Below are positions 1 to 6,452 of a DNA stretch of 64,000 nucleotides, piece after piece. Source of the stretch: Paenibacillus ginsengihumi DSM 21568 (GTDB lineage: Bacteria; Bacillota; Bacilli; Paenibacillales; NBRC-103111); contig NZ_KB905554.1 in NCBI RefSeq assembly GCF_000380965.1, positions 1-64,000 on the forward strand, in the 5' to 3' direction. How positions within the stretch are numbered: position 1 is the first letter of the stretch; every line of letters begins with the position of its first letter. Below the pieces are notes generated by a model, which was given only the letters and a program-made list of their open reading frames with translations, was not told the origin of the DNA and made no database searches. A program made the translations under genes and the position numbers.

Positions 1-2
1 TG

Positions 3-149
3 GAGAAGATCATTTACCTCGACATCATGGACTACAACGAGCGTTATGCTAACCGCGTCACTACTGGTTTCGGTCAGCCGGGTGTCAAGGAAAAGCTGGT
101 ACAGATGTTCGAGGAGCGTTATCCCACGACTGCAACATCGGTGGAATAA
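3..149 (+). CDS. C-terminal end of an unrecognised protein (5' end outside window)
   Basis: An open frame runs in from the left edge and stops at TAA 147-149, giving 48 C-terminal residues that begin EKIIYLDIMDYNERY and include the stretch VTTGFGQPGVKEKL. The codon use is normal for this genome. I do not recognise the family from this tail. It is mixed charged and aromatic with no membrane segment. Nothing resembling a T-tract terminator follows directly. The next gene on the same strand is about 950 bases away across a repeat-filled gap. Confidence 0.6.
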   Translation, partial: EKIIYLDIMDYNERYANRVTTGFGQPGVKEKLVQMFEERYPTTATSVE

Positions 150-390
150 AAAACCAGCGCCCCGCCTACGCTTGGGCTATGTTCGCCAAGGTGTCAGAAC
201 ATTCAAACACTATGCGTTCACGCAACCACTTCTGGATATATCTACTACGTTACACAAACTTCTTGACACTACCCTCTTGTGCGAAGGGAGCAGAAAAAGT
301 TGCATTTTTTGCAGGATTTGTCGCCTCATGAACTCGAGTGTCCCCGGGTAGGGGCCCGCGCTAATGCGGAGCTTGCACGCTGACGTGGAA
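150..390. other. gene-free stretch, no recognised signal
   Basis: No convincing coding frame is seen. Short frames on both strands lack ribosome sites and have atypical codon use. The stretch holds a GC-rich self-complementary patch near 340-360 (gggtaggggcccgc), but no T-tract terminator and no clear promoter. It leads directly into the repeat cluster that begins near 391. Confidence 0.4.
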
Positions 391-627
391 CGTCTCTTCA
401 TGCTCGTTAGTCTAGGGTGCTGTTTCGTTTTGCCTGGGTTAACGCAAGCCAGAGAGCTTATTTAGCTCGAAACGATCGATTTTGACATTCTAACGCAAGT
501 GAGCAGCCTTACTTCGGCATTTTGAGTTACCCGATTCAGCGTTTCTGTCCAAATAGCGCTACTCAGTTTCGTTACATTTAAAAAAAGTACGATTCAAGTA
601 AAATAGCGTTTTTCACGAGCGTTAGAG
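391..627. repeat. cluster of about five degenerate copies of a ~26 bp element
   Basis: Reading both strands, related segments occur at about 391-416 (+), 439-463 (-), 487-514 (-), 551-576 (+) and 600-627 (+). The best copies match a loose consensus AAATAGCGTT, then about 3-4 bases, then TCA, then about 3 bases, then GCGTTAGA. A further good copy lies 59 kb away at 59765-59794. The copies are in both orientations and not evenly spaced, so they are neither a CRISPR array nor a simple tandem repeat. They are in non-coding DNA. An intergenic REP- or MITE-like repeat family is the likeliest explanation. Confidence 0.5.
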
Positions 628-714
628 ATCTCGGATGCTTCGACGGGAGCGCGGGAAGGAACAGACCAGGAAGGAGCAGCAGTAAAAAGAACACGGCTTG
701 GGCGGCTTACGCGG

Positions 715-925
715 GCACCATCAGAAGATGAAAATGGGCAGTGCACTAAGCGCTATTTTCAAGATAGACGCCCATGCCGCTGGCGCAGCACCATCAGATG
801 ATGAAAATGTGCCGCCCGCCCTGGGGGCTCTTTTCAAGATAGACGCCCATGCCGCTGGCGCAGCACCATCAGATGGTGAAAATGTGTCGCACGCCCCCCG
901 GGCTATTTTCAAGATAGACGCCTAT
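715..925. repeat. tandem 73-75 bp imperfect repeat with internal dyads
   Basis: The segment GCACCATCAGAAGATGAAAA recurs at 715, 788 and 863 (with one or two changes), each followed 25-30 bases later by TTTTCAAGATAGACGCC. Unit lengths are 73 and 75 bases, with the third unit degenerating after about 925. Each unit has GAAAA(T) and (A)TTTTC arms facing each other, so each could fold back. The first unit is out of frame with the other two, which argues that the repeat is not selected as protein. Confidence 0.65.
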
Positions 926-966
926 GACGGGCGATTCCTTCGTCATCGGCCGCCCCCTGCGGTGCT

Positions 967-1007
967 GAAAATTTGCTGGCATCAACAGCATGAACAGCAA
1001 ATTTTTC
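967..1007. repeat. strong inverted repeat following the tandem units
   Basis: The arm GAAAATTTGCTG (967-978) faces CAGCAAATTTTTC (995-1007) across a 16-base loop, giving a 12 bp stem with one bulged base. The outer GAAAAT/ATTTTTC ends match the dyads of the preceding tandem units, so it looks like a further, diverged member. It lies about 95 bases before the SDR start and could also serve as a transcription terminator or mRNA hairpin. Confidence 0.55.
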
Positions 1008-1102
1008 AAGAGAGTCTGGGAAAACGCCATCGTTCAAAGTAAAATTAAATGGAAGATATGCGGCAACAATGGAACATACCACGGATTGGGAGGAGAAATG
1101 GC

Positions 1103-1870
1103 ATGAACATTCAGCTTAACGGCAAAATTGCGCTGGTCACCGGTTCGAGCGGAGGCATCGGCAGAGCCATTGCCGTCGCGCTGGCGGCAAGCGGGGCGAA
1201 GGTGGGCGTCAACTGTCTGCGCAATGTGCGTCAAGGCGAAGAAACGGTGGCGGCCATTCGGGCAGCAGGGGGAGAGGCGGTGCTCGTCCAGGCCGATGTC
1301 TCCGACGTCGGGCAGATCGAGCGCCTTGTAACGGAGGTGGAGAACGCTTTCGGCGGCACCATCGACATCCTCGTCAACAATGCGGGTTCGATGCTCGAGC
1401 GCCGCAAAAATGCGGAGATGACGGTCGACTTGTACGAGCGCGTTATGGATGTGAACTTGAAGAGCACCGTTTTTATGTGCAAGCGGGTGCTTCCGGGCAT
1501 GAAGGCGAAGGGCTACGGCCGCATCGTCAACATGTCCTCGGTTGCTGCGCACCACGGCGGGGGACCAGGCTCCAGCCTGTACGCGGCCAGCAAGGCGGCG
1601 GTATGGGCTTATTCCAAGGGGCTGGCGAAGGAAGTGGCCGCCGACGGCATCACCGTCAATGTCGTCTCCCCGGGGTTCATCGGCGACACGATGTTTCATG
1701 CCACGTTCACGACGGACGAGGCGCGCCGGGCGACCGTCAGCACCATTCCGTTGAAACGGGAAGGGAAGCCGGAGGACGTGGCCGGCGCCGTGCTGTATCT
1801 GGTGTCGGATCTGGCCGCCTATTTGACCGGCGAATCGATCGAGATTAACGGCGGCATGCTGATGCGTTAA
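1103..1870 (+). CDS. SDR-family oxidoreductase (3-oxoacyl-ACP reductase-like)
   Basis: A classical short-chain dehydrogenase of 255 residues, normal length for the family. The cofactor motif TGSSGGIG is at residues 13-20, NNAG at 92-95, and the catalytic Ser at about 145 with YAASK at 160-164. The C-terminal SPGFI and GESIEINGG segments are those of FabG-like enzymes. I chose ATG 1103, which follows GGGAGGAG by a suitable distance; an upstream in-frame ATG at 1049 has no ribosome site and adds an unrelated tail. The substrate cannot be told from the sequence and the gene stands alone, so it may act on a sugar alcohol, steroid-like or acyl substrate rather than in fatty acid synthesis. Confidence 0.85.
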   Translation: MNIQLNGKIALVTGSSGGIGRAIAVALAASGAKVGVNCLRNVRQGEETVAAIRAAGGEAVLVQADVSDVGQIERLVTEVENAFGGTIDILVNNAGSMLERRKNAEMTVDLYERVMDVNLKSTVFMCKRVLPGMKAKGYGRIVNMSSVAAHHGGGPGSSLYAASKAAVWAYSKGLAKEVAADGITVNVVSPGFIGDTMFHATFTTDEARRATVSTIPLKREGKPEDVAGAVLYLVSDLAAYLTGESIEINGGMLMR

Positions 1871-2007
1871 ACAAGGCTGAAGGTCTGCGGACGTGGCCGG
1901 GGCGGTCATGGAATCGTCCGCAGGCTGTCCTTGCCGCCATTCGATCTCATGTGCAGGCTGATGTGCGGGGCGGCGAAAAGACTAGCGGAACTGGCCGAAA
2001 TTTCCCC

Positions 2008-2037
2008 TTGCATTCTTACAGCGTTTTATGTTATATT
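2008..2037 (+). promoter_or_regulatory. sigma-A promoter of the tRNA-Leu pair
   Basis: TTGCAT (2008-2013) and TATATT (2032-2037) are separated by 18 bases and lie about 58 bases before the first tRNA-Leu. No coding frame intervenes. Confidence 0.6.
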
Positions 2038-2095
2038 AAAGATCCGTTCGTGAGACGGGAGCCGGTTCTCTATGCCGGCCGTCTTCGAGCATTGA

Positions 2096-2178
2096 GCGGT
2101 TGTGGTGGAATGGCAGACACGCCATCTTGAGGGGGTGGTGGGCTTACGCCCGTGGAGGTTCGAGTCCTCTCAACCGCA
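2096..2178 (+). tRNA. tRNA-Leu (GAG)
   Basis: A class II tRNA with long variable arm. The acceptor strands GCGGTTG and CAACCGC pair, the anticodon loop TTGAGGG sits on a CCATC/GGTGG stem, and the T arm contains GTTCGAG. The anticodon GAG reads CUC/CUU leucine codons. CCA is not encoded; the bases after the discriminator A are TCA. Confidence 0.93.
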
Positions 2179-2189
2179 TCAGCCACCTT

Positions 2190-2273
2190 GCGGTCGTGGC
2201 GGAATTGGCAGACGCGCTAGATTCAGGTTCTAGTGGTGTAACAGCCGTGGAGGTTCGAGTCCTCTCGACCGCA
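2190..2273 (+). tRNA. tRNA-Leu (CAG)
   Basis: A class II tRNA eleven bases after the preceding one. The acceptor GCGGTCG pairs with CGACCGC, the anticodon loop TTCAGGT lies on a CTAGA/TCTAG stem, and the T arm again has GTTCGAG. The anticodon CAG reads CUG. CCA is not encoded. Its 3' half closely resembles the remnant at 4903-4934. Confidence 0.93.
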
Positions 2274-2291
2274 TCAGCTTAACGATGAACA

Positions 2292-2332
2292 AGCTCCTGA
2301 ATTCGTCTTTACGACGCTTCAGGAGCTTTTTT
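2292..2332 (+). terminator. terminator of the tRNA-Leu operon
   Basis: AGCTCCTGAA (2292-2301) pairs perfectly with TTCAGGAGCT (2318-2327), followed directly by a run of T. Confidence 0.9.
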
Positions 2333-2349
2333 GCATCCGCGTCAAGGAA

Positions 2350-2799
2350 CTAGTCGAACTTGTTCAATGCCTCAATCAACCTCCTTAAATTATTCAATAG
2401 GCCGTTTTTTTCCTCCGGCGTCCATTCGGCCAATGCTTCGCGCATGATGCGCTGGCGGGTAACGTTAATCATCGAGATGATTTTCTCCCCGTCATCGGTC
2501 AATTCGGACAAACGAATGCGGGAATCTTCGCTGGATGGATAAGTACGAACCAACCCGGCTGCTTCCAGCTTGTCAATTTGCCGGCTGACGCTCGAGTAAT
2601 TTTTCCCCATCAGCGCGGCCAAATCACCGACGCTAGTCGGTTGGAGATGCCCGATGCCGACAAACACGCGAAAGGCTGCTCCTTCCAGATTGATCCCGGC
2701 CTGGGCGATCATTTTCTTATCGCGATCTGGTCGATTGATGATGGCAACGATATCAATCAGCGCTTTGAATATTTCATTTTCCATCATGTTCATGTTCAT
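2350..2799 (-). CDS. MarR-family transcriptional regulator
   Basis: A 149-residue winged-helix protein. The central segment QPTSVGDLAALMGKNYSSVSRQIDKLEAAGLV is the recognition helix and turn, and DSRIRLSELTDDGEKI is the wing, both typical of MarR. It is last in a minus-strand operon and its ATG overlaps the stop of the 42-residue gene before it (ATGA at 2796-2799), so it is probably translated by coupling. The near-perfect palindromes at the operon promoter (4726-4782) have the size and symmetry expected for a MarR dimer, so it probably represses its own operon. The signal molecule is unknown; an oxidised or phenolic compound would fit the oxidoreductase at the head of the operon. Confidence 0.87.
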   Translation of the reverse strand: MNMNMMENEIFKALIDIVAIINRPDRDKKMIAQAGINLEGAAFRVFVGIGHLQPTSVGDLAALMGKNYSSVSRQIDKLEAAGLVRTYPSSEDSRIRLSELTDDGEKIISMINVTRQRIMREALAEWTPEEKNGLLNNLRRLIEALNKFD

Positions 2800-2924
2800 T
2801 GAATGGCCCGCGAAGCCGGCGGCATGTCTTGGCCTCGTACGGCGACGAGCTGCTCGGCTTTGTTGACGGACGCGTCAACGCGGTTTTCCGGACCGTTATC
2901 GATAATGGGAATCTTTCCGTTCAT
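2796..2924 (-). CDS. 42-residue microprotein in the MarR operon
   Basis: A short gene starting ATG 2924 behind CGGAGGG at a proper distance. The product begins MNGKIPIIDNGPENRVDAS and is hydrophilic with no membrane segment or cysteine. It overlaps the gene before it (2896-3063) by 29 bases and the MarR gene after it by four. I do not recognise a family. The strong ribosome site and the interlocking overlaps support it as real; an alternative is that it only serves to carry ribosomes to the MarR start. Confidence 0.5.
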   Translation of the reverse strand: MNGKIPIIDNGPENRVDASVNKAEQLVAVRGQDMPPASRAIQ

Positions 2925-3063
2925 GGCGGCAACCCTCCGTTCGTTTTTTGCTGCTGGCCTGCACCCGGAAGATGACAAAAACACTCGTCAGCACAAAAGC
3001 GAGCCAGATCAGCTCTCGGTAGTTCCCGGAAAAGACCAGATCATATACTGTTTCGACACTCAT
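2896..3063 (-). CDS. 55-residue single-pass membrane microprotein
   Basis: Starts at ATG 3063 behind AAGGAG. The sequence MSVETVYDLVFSGNYREL is followed by the hydrophobic helix IWLAFVLTSVFVIFRVQ (about residues 19-35) and a basic tail SSKKRTEGCRHERK, which by the positive-inside rule puts the C-terminus in the cytoplasm. It begins inside the last 23 bases of the DedA gene, so it is translationally coupled to it. No family recognised. It may be an accessory subunit of the DedA protein, but this is inference from position only. Confidence 0.55.
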   Translation of the reverse strand: MSVETVYDLVFSGNYRELIWLAFVLTSVFVIFRVQASSKKRTEGCRHERKDSHYR

Positions 3064-3673
3064 GCTGGGATTCTCCTTCTTGCCTGATCGCAAGGCGTCT
3101 GCGGCAATAACCGGTCGCCAATCCGAGCGCTGCCGCAATGCAGGGGACGAATTCCATCCCCGGGGGCAGCTTGGCCGCGGCCTCCGCCCATTCCGTGCGG
3201 GTATAATAGCCGATTCCGAAAAAGCAGAGTGTCCACGCGATCGCGCCGCTGTACGAGATTGCGGCAAACTTCCGGAAAGGAATTCGCCCGGCGCCGGCCA
3301 TCAGCGGGACGAGATAACGGACGATGGGAATGAAGTAGCCGACGAACAAGGCGATGTCTCCGCAGCTTTGCAACAGCCGTTCCGCCGCAGCGATATACCG
3401 CGAATAAATGCGGTGCTTGCGCAGCTTTTCGACCAGCGGTTCGCCAAGGCAGGCGCCGAGCCAAAATGCGGCGGTTGCGGCCGTGATCATCCCCGCGGCG
3501 ACGCACAAATAGACGATCCGCGGATCGAGCCTCCCGTTGCCGGAAATCCACCCGCTTGTCGTTACGATCACTTCGCACGGCAGCGGCAAGCCGAACGGCC
3601 CGAGGCTTAGCGCTGCATAAAAGATAAAATACCCGTACTGGTCGGACAAATGGATTAAAAAATCGTTGACCAA
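3041..3673 (-). CDS. DedA-family membrane protein
   Basis: A polytopic inner-membrane protein of 210 residues. It has the DedA landmarks: an N-terminal re-entrant region with GPFGLPLPCEVIV, and FVGYFIPIVRYLVPLMAGAGRIPF, where the Arg and Gly residues match the conserved F-x-R-x-x-P-x-x-A-G motif in altered form. DedA proteins act as lipid (undecaprenyl phosphate or phosphatidylethanolamine) flippases or proton-dependent transporters that affect envelope homeostasis. The start is TTG 3673 behind AAGGAG. It follows the oxidoreductase gene by 39 bases and overlaps the small membrane protein gene after it. Substrate is not deducible. Confidence 0.85.
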   Translation of the reverse strand: MVNDFLIHLSDQYGYFIFYAALSLGPFGLPLPCEVIVTTSGWISGNGRLDPRIVYLCVAAGMITAATAAFWLGACLGEPLVEKLRKHRIYSRYIAAAERLLQSCGDIALFVGYFIPIVRYLVPLMAGAGRIPFRKFAAISYSGAIAWTLCFFGIGYYTRTEWAEAAAKLPPGMEFVPCIAAALGLATGYCRRRLAIRQEGESQHECRNSI

Positions 3674-3712
3674 GCGATCCTCTCCTTCCTTGCCGGGAGC
3701 TTTTGCTGCTCG

Positions 3713-4702
3713 TCACCTTCGGTATTGGAGTGTTGCCGGCCCATTCGGTTGTATCCTTACAACCGGCCGCGGCGTCAACGGCGCACGCCATGCAGCCTCG
3801 ATATTTTCCAGGGCAAACTCTGTTGTAGCAATGCGGATCTTCCCCGCGGCCGCTAGTTCAAAAATGCTCTTGACCGCCAATAACATATCGGATTTTGAGA
3901 CGCTCTTATCGCCGCTGCCCAGCAGCTCGATGGTTGACGAGCGAAGAATAGATGACGGCAGCGCAATGTTTTCTTCTCCCGCTGCAGTTCCGATACTGAC
4001 AAAGCGAACGGTGTTTTGTGCGCGGCTCTTGGCGATCGCTGACATGATGGCGACGGCGCTGTCGCCCCAAAGATAATCCAACACGACATCAACGCCTTCG
4101 GCAATTGTTGGCTCGAGGGCGGCTTCAAACCTTTTGGCGCCGTTGTTGGCTGTCAGATCAAAGGCAATGGCCTCGTCAGCTTCAAGGGCTTGCAGCTTGA
4201 ATAGGTCGCGGCCTGTGACAATGATCTTCCCCGCTCCCAAATGTCTGGCGATTTGAACGGCCAGACTGCCCGATGCCCCGGTGGCGCCATGAATTAAAAC
4301 CGTTTGACCGGATTGGAAGCGAGCCCGAAATAGTAACGCGGCCCAGGACGACATTGCCGGGTTGGCGATCGCGGCTGCCGTGACATCATCGATGCCGTCC
4401 GGCAAGCGAACGATCCACTTTTCGTTCACGATGGTTTGCTCGGCCAAACTGCCATATGGCGCAGTGGGCAGGGCGAAGTAGACGCGGGTTCCATCCTCCA
4501 GAGCACCGACACCGTCTATGCCGGCGATGATGGGAAAGCTTGCTTCCGATGAGTAATGCAGCCCCATGGAGCGGAACTTGCTAACCCGGCTTAAGGCTGC
4601 TGCCGAAACGTAAATCAAAACTTGTCTGCCTGTGGCGACTGGTGAATCGAATTGACCGAATACGGGGATTGCCCCCATTTCCTTGACGATGGCTGCCTGC
4701 AT
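3713..4702 (-). CDS. MDR-family zinc-independent quinone oxidoreductase-like protein
   Basis: A 329-residue medium-chain dehydrogenase/reductase. The nucleotide-binding core is VLIHGATGASGSLAVQIARHLGAG (about residues 135-158), with the quinone-reductase form of the AxxGxxG motif. No structural or catalytic zinc cysteines are present, so it belongs with NADPH:quinone reductases. ATG 4702 follows GGAAGG. It is the first gene of the five-gene minus-strand operon ending in marR, and its promoter is flanked by the putative MarR operators. A role in reducing quinones or reactive carbonyls sensed by the regulator is plausible. Confidence 0.82.
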   Translation of the reverse strand: MQAAIVKEMGAIPVFGQFDSPVATGRQVLIYVSAAALSRVSKFRSMGLHYSSEASFPIIAGIDGVGALEDGTRVYFALPTAPYGSLAEQTIVNEKWIVRLPDGIDDVTAAAIANPAMSSWAALLFRARFQSGQTVLIHGATGASGSLAVQIARHLGAGKIIVTGRDLFKLQALEADEAIAFDLTANNGAKRFEAALEPTIAEGVDVVLDYLWGDSAVAIMSAIAKSRAQNTVRFVSIGTAAGEENIALPSSILRSSTIELLGSGDKSVSKSDMLLAVKSIFELAAAGKIRIATTEFALENIEAAWRAPLTPRPVVRIQPNGPATLQYRR

Positions 4703-4725
4703 GGTCTTTAACCTTCCTCCACTCT

Positions 4726-4782
4726 ATTTATGTGCATTTTGCACATAAATAAACGTATCATAATTATGTGCAAAATGCACGT
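4726..4782 (-). promoter_or_regulatory. twin palindromic operators at the MDR-DedA-MarR promoter
   Basis: ATTTATGTGCA (4726-4736) and TGCACATAAAT (4740-4750) form an 11 bp perfect inverted repeat around TTT. A second related dyad GTGCA-AAA-TGCAC lies at 4768-4780 inside TTATGTGCAAAATGCACG. On the minus strand a TATGAT -10 box (plus-strand ATCATA, 4757-4762) lies between the two. The arrangement of half-sites is what a MarR dimer would bind, and occupation would block the promoter. It starts 24 bases before the oxidoreductase ATG. Confidence 0.75.
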
Positions 4783-4838
4783 TTTTTTGTGAAAAAAGCG
4801 ATCTGGCCCAATTTGTCTCGGATACCGTGTTCTCCTTC

Positions 4839-4867
4839 TTGACTTCAATTCGGGTTATAGGTATAAT
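4839..4867 (+). promoter_or_regulatory. sigma-A promoter of the Gly-Arg-Pro tRNA operon
   Basis: TTGACT (4839-4844) and TATAAT (4862-4867) with 17 bases between, nearly consensus. It reads towards the tRNA cluster, 78 bases before tRNA-Gly. Confidence 0.85.
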
Positions 4868-4902
4868 GACGAAGGAGTTTCCGCTTCCGGCGGACAACCT
4901 GT

Positions 4903-4934
4903 CAGCCGCGGAGGCCGGGTCCTCTCGATTGCAT
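4903..4934 (+). pseudogene. remnant of a tRNA-Leu 3' half in the tRNA operon leader
   Basis: The stretch CAGCCGCGGAGG, CCGGGT, CCTCTCGATTGCAT matches the variable-arm end, T arm and acceptor 3' strand of tRNA-Leu(CAG) at about 2241-2274 with a few substitutions and one missing T-loop base. The T stem GGAGG/CCTCT is kept. There is no matching 5' half, anticodon arm or acceptor partner, so it cannot be a working tRNA. It sits between the promoter and tRNA-Gly, so it would be transcribed. Confidence 0.5.
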
Positions 4935-4944
4935 TCGTTTATGC

Positions 4945-5016
4945 GCGGAAGTGGCTCAGGGGTAGAGCATCGCCTTGCCAAGGCGAGGGTCGCGGGTTCG
5001 AATCCCGTCTTCCGCT
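4945..5016 (+). tRNA. tRNA-Gly (GCC)
   Basis: Acceptor GCGGAAG pairs with CTTCCGC, the D arm has GCTCAGGGGTAGAGC, the anticodon loop is TTGCCAA with anticodon GCC, and the T arm carries GGTTCGAATCC. The discriminator is T, as usual for bacterial tRNA-Gly. CCA is not encoded (TTC follows). Confidence 0.93.
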
Positions 5017-5056
5017 TTCTCATTCGTTGGATATTTCGATTTGCATGCAATATGAT

Positions 5057-5133
5057 GTGCCCTTAGCTCAGCCGGATAGAGCGTTTGACTACGAATCAAA
5101 AGGTCGGGAGTTCGAATCTCTCAGGGCACGCCA
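5057..5133 (+). tRNA. tRNA-Arg (ACG)
   Basis: Acceptor GTGCCCT pairs with AGGGCAC. The anticodon loop CTACGAA on a TTTGA/TCAAA stem gives ACG, normally edited to ICG to read CGU, CGC and CGA. Discriminator G and an encoded CCA (5131-5133) complete the 3' end. Confidence 0.93.
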
Positions 5134-5137
5134 CTGT

Positions 5138-5214
5138 CGAGACGTGGCTCAGCTTGGTAGAGCGCTTGGTTCGGGACCAAGAGGTCGCAGGTTCAAATCC
5201 TGTCGTCTCGACCA
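5138..5214 (+). tRNA. tRNA-Pro (CGG)
   Basis: Acceptor CGAGACG pairs with CGTCTCG. The anticodon loop TTCGGGA on a CTTGG/CCAAG stem gives CGG, reading CCG. Discriminator A and encoded CCA (5212-5214). Confidence 0.93.
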
Positions 5215-5256
5215 TTCTCCCATAACAACCATTCGATATTCGGATATCGATTCAGA

Positions 5257-5289
5257 AGTCCTGCGGACGCGCTCCGGCAGGGCTTTTTT
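5257..5289 (+). terminator. terminator of the Gly-Arg-Pro tRNA operon
   Basis: AGTCCTGC (5257-5264) pairs with GCAGGGCT (5277-5284), with one G-T pair, followed by a T run. Confidence 0.85.
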
Positions 5290-5543
5290 GCGTTCGATCT
5301 AACGCATACAGGCTGGCCGTCAACAGAGCTTGCGGCAAAGCCGATGCCCGAAGCGGCGTCCATGCCGGTCAAGCGCCTGACAGAGCCGCCGGGTCGTCTT
5401 CAAATACAGGGCCTTGTCGCCGATATATAAAGTAACCTGAAAGCTTGACGCCTGCTCGCCAGATTTGGCGCATTCTTGCCTATTTGCGTGGAGTGAACAC
5501 AGGTGTCCAATATTCGACAAGAGGAAGGTTTGAGCGAGGAACG

Positions 5544-6452
5544 ATGAAACGATGGAACAAGGTGCTCGTAACCGCTGCCCTGATGTCAGGGGCATTCGCC
5601 GCCGGCGTCTACGCCGAGGATGTGCTGCAACGGGTCGATGCGTATTTGCGCCCTGATTTCAGGGTTATGCTCAATGGCGAGCAGGTGCTGCTCAGCAGTC
5701 CGCCGCTCATCTACAACGACAACAGCTATTTGCCGCTCAAGGAGCTTGGCAGCTTGCTGGGGGCCAACATACTATGGAGAGGCGATTCGAAGACGATTTT
5801 CATCAACAGCCGCATCTACCCCGAGCAGCAGACGCCGGAGGAGGATGGCGAATACGAAGAGATCGAGCTGAAGACGCCGAGCTTCATCAAGGTCAGCTAT
5901 CTGGGAGCGGAATACCCGCTGCTGATGACGTACGACAAGAAGACCAACGGCAGCGCCGTCTATTACCGGCTGTCCGACGTGCGCCGCATGGGCATCGACA
6001 CGGACGGGCTCAACAAAGTGAAGGAGAAATATACCCAGTATTTGTTCGTTAACGAGCAGGAACTGCGCTCGCGCTGGAATACGCCTCCGGTGCGGGTGAA
6101 CGTCAAGGACAGGTATTATGTCGGCGGCGAGATCAATCCGAAAAAAATCGAAAAGATTCAGGAGCACATCCAGATGCTGCTGAACTACAAGGTAAATGAC
6201 CTGACGTTCACGACGAGGCCGATCATGATCGACAAAATCAGCGACAACGAATACGACTTCCTGTTCCAGGAGCGGGTGTATACCACCAAGGCCGGAACGG
6301 TGGAGTCCTACTATTTGGCCCGTCTGAAGACGAAGCAGGACGACATTACCGGCTTGTACACGGTGGAACTGTTCGACAAGAAGAACTTGCAGACGGAATG
6401 GCAGAAGCGGCTGGAGGAGAAGGAGAAGGAGCGGGAAGCTGCCGATTCCTGA
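5544..6452 (+). CDS. exported protein with copper-amine-oxidase N-terminal-like (stalk) domain
   Basis: A 302-residue protein starting ATG 5544 behind GAGGAAC. Residues 1-25 (MKRWNKVLVTAALMSGAFAAGVYAED) are a signal peptide. Residues about 33-80 contain RVMLNGEQVLLSS, NDNSYLPLKELGSLLGANILW and KTIFINSR, the pattern of the copper amine oxidase N-terminal domain widely used by Paenibacillaceae as a cell-surface stalk or ligand domain. The remainder (residues 100-302) is charged, ending in a Lys/Glu-rich helix, and I do not recognise it. No catalytic motif is seen. It stands alone between a tRNA operon and a long gap. Confidence 0.7.
   Translation: MKRWNKVLVTAALMSGAFAAGVYAEDVLQRVDAYLRPDFRVMLNGEQVLLSSPPLIYNDNSYLPLKELGSLLGANILWRGDSKTIFINSRIYPEQQTPEEDGEYEEIELKTPSFIKVSYLGAEYPLLMTYDKKTNGSAVYYRLSDVRRMGIDTDGLNKVKEKYTQYLFVNEQELRSRWNTPPVRVNVKDRYYVGGEINPKKIEKIQEHIQMLLNYKVNDLTFTTRPIMIDKISDNEYDFLFQERVYTTKAGTVESYYLARLKTKQDDITGLYTVELFDKKNLQTEWQKRLEEKEKEREAADS

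Noticed and set aside
46-351. Short plus-strand frame near the left edge
   Set aside because: Overlaps the real C-terminal frame (3-149) in another frame, with no ribosome site.
715-925. CRISPR-like array
   Set aside because: Units of 73-75 bases with conservation throughout, only three copies, no uniform spacers and no cas genes.
698-1042. A 114-codon reading frame over the tandem hairpin units, with a repeated KIDAHAAGAAPSD peptide
   Set aside because: No ribosome site, the first unit is frame-shifted against the others, and the last part is low-quality; the repeat is explained at DNA level.
1881-1929. Hairpin TCTGCGGAC / GTCCGCAGG after the first SDR
   Set aside because: No T run follows, so it is not supported as a terminator.
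5320-5595. 91-codon minus-strand frame between the tRNA operon and the stalk-domain gene
   Set aside because: No ribosome site, odd composition and overlap with the real start of the next gene.
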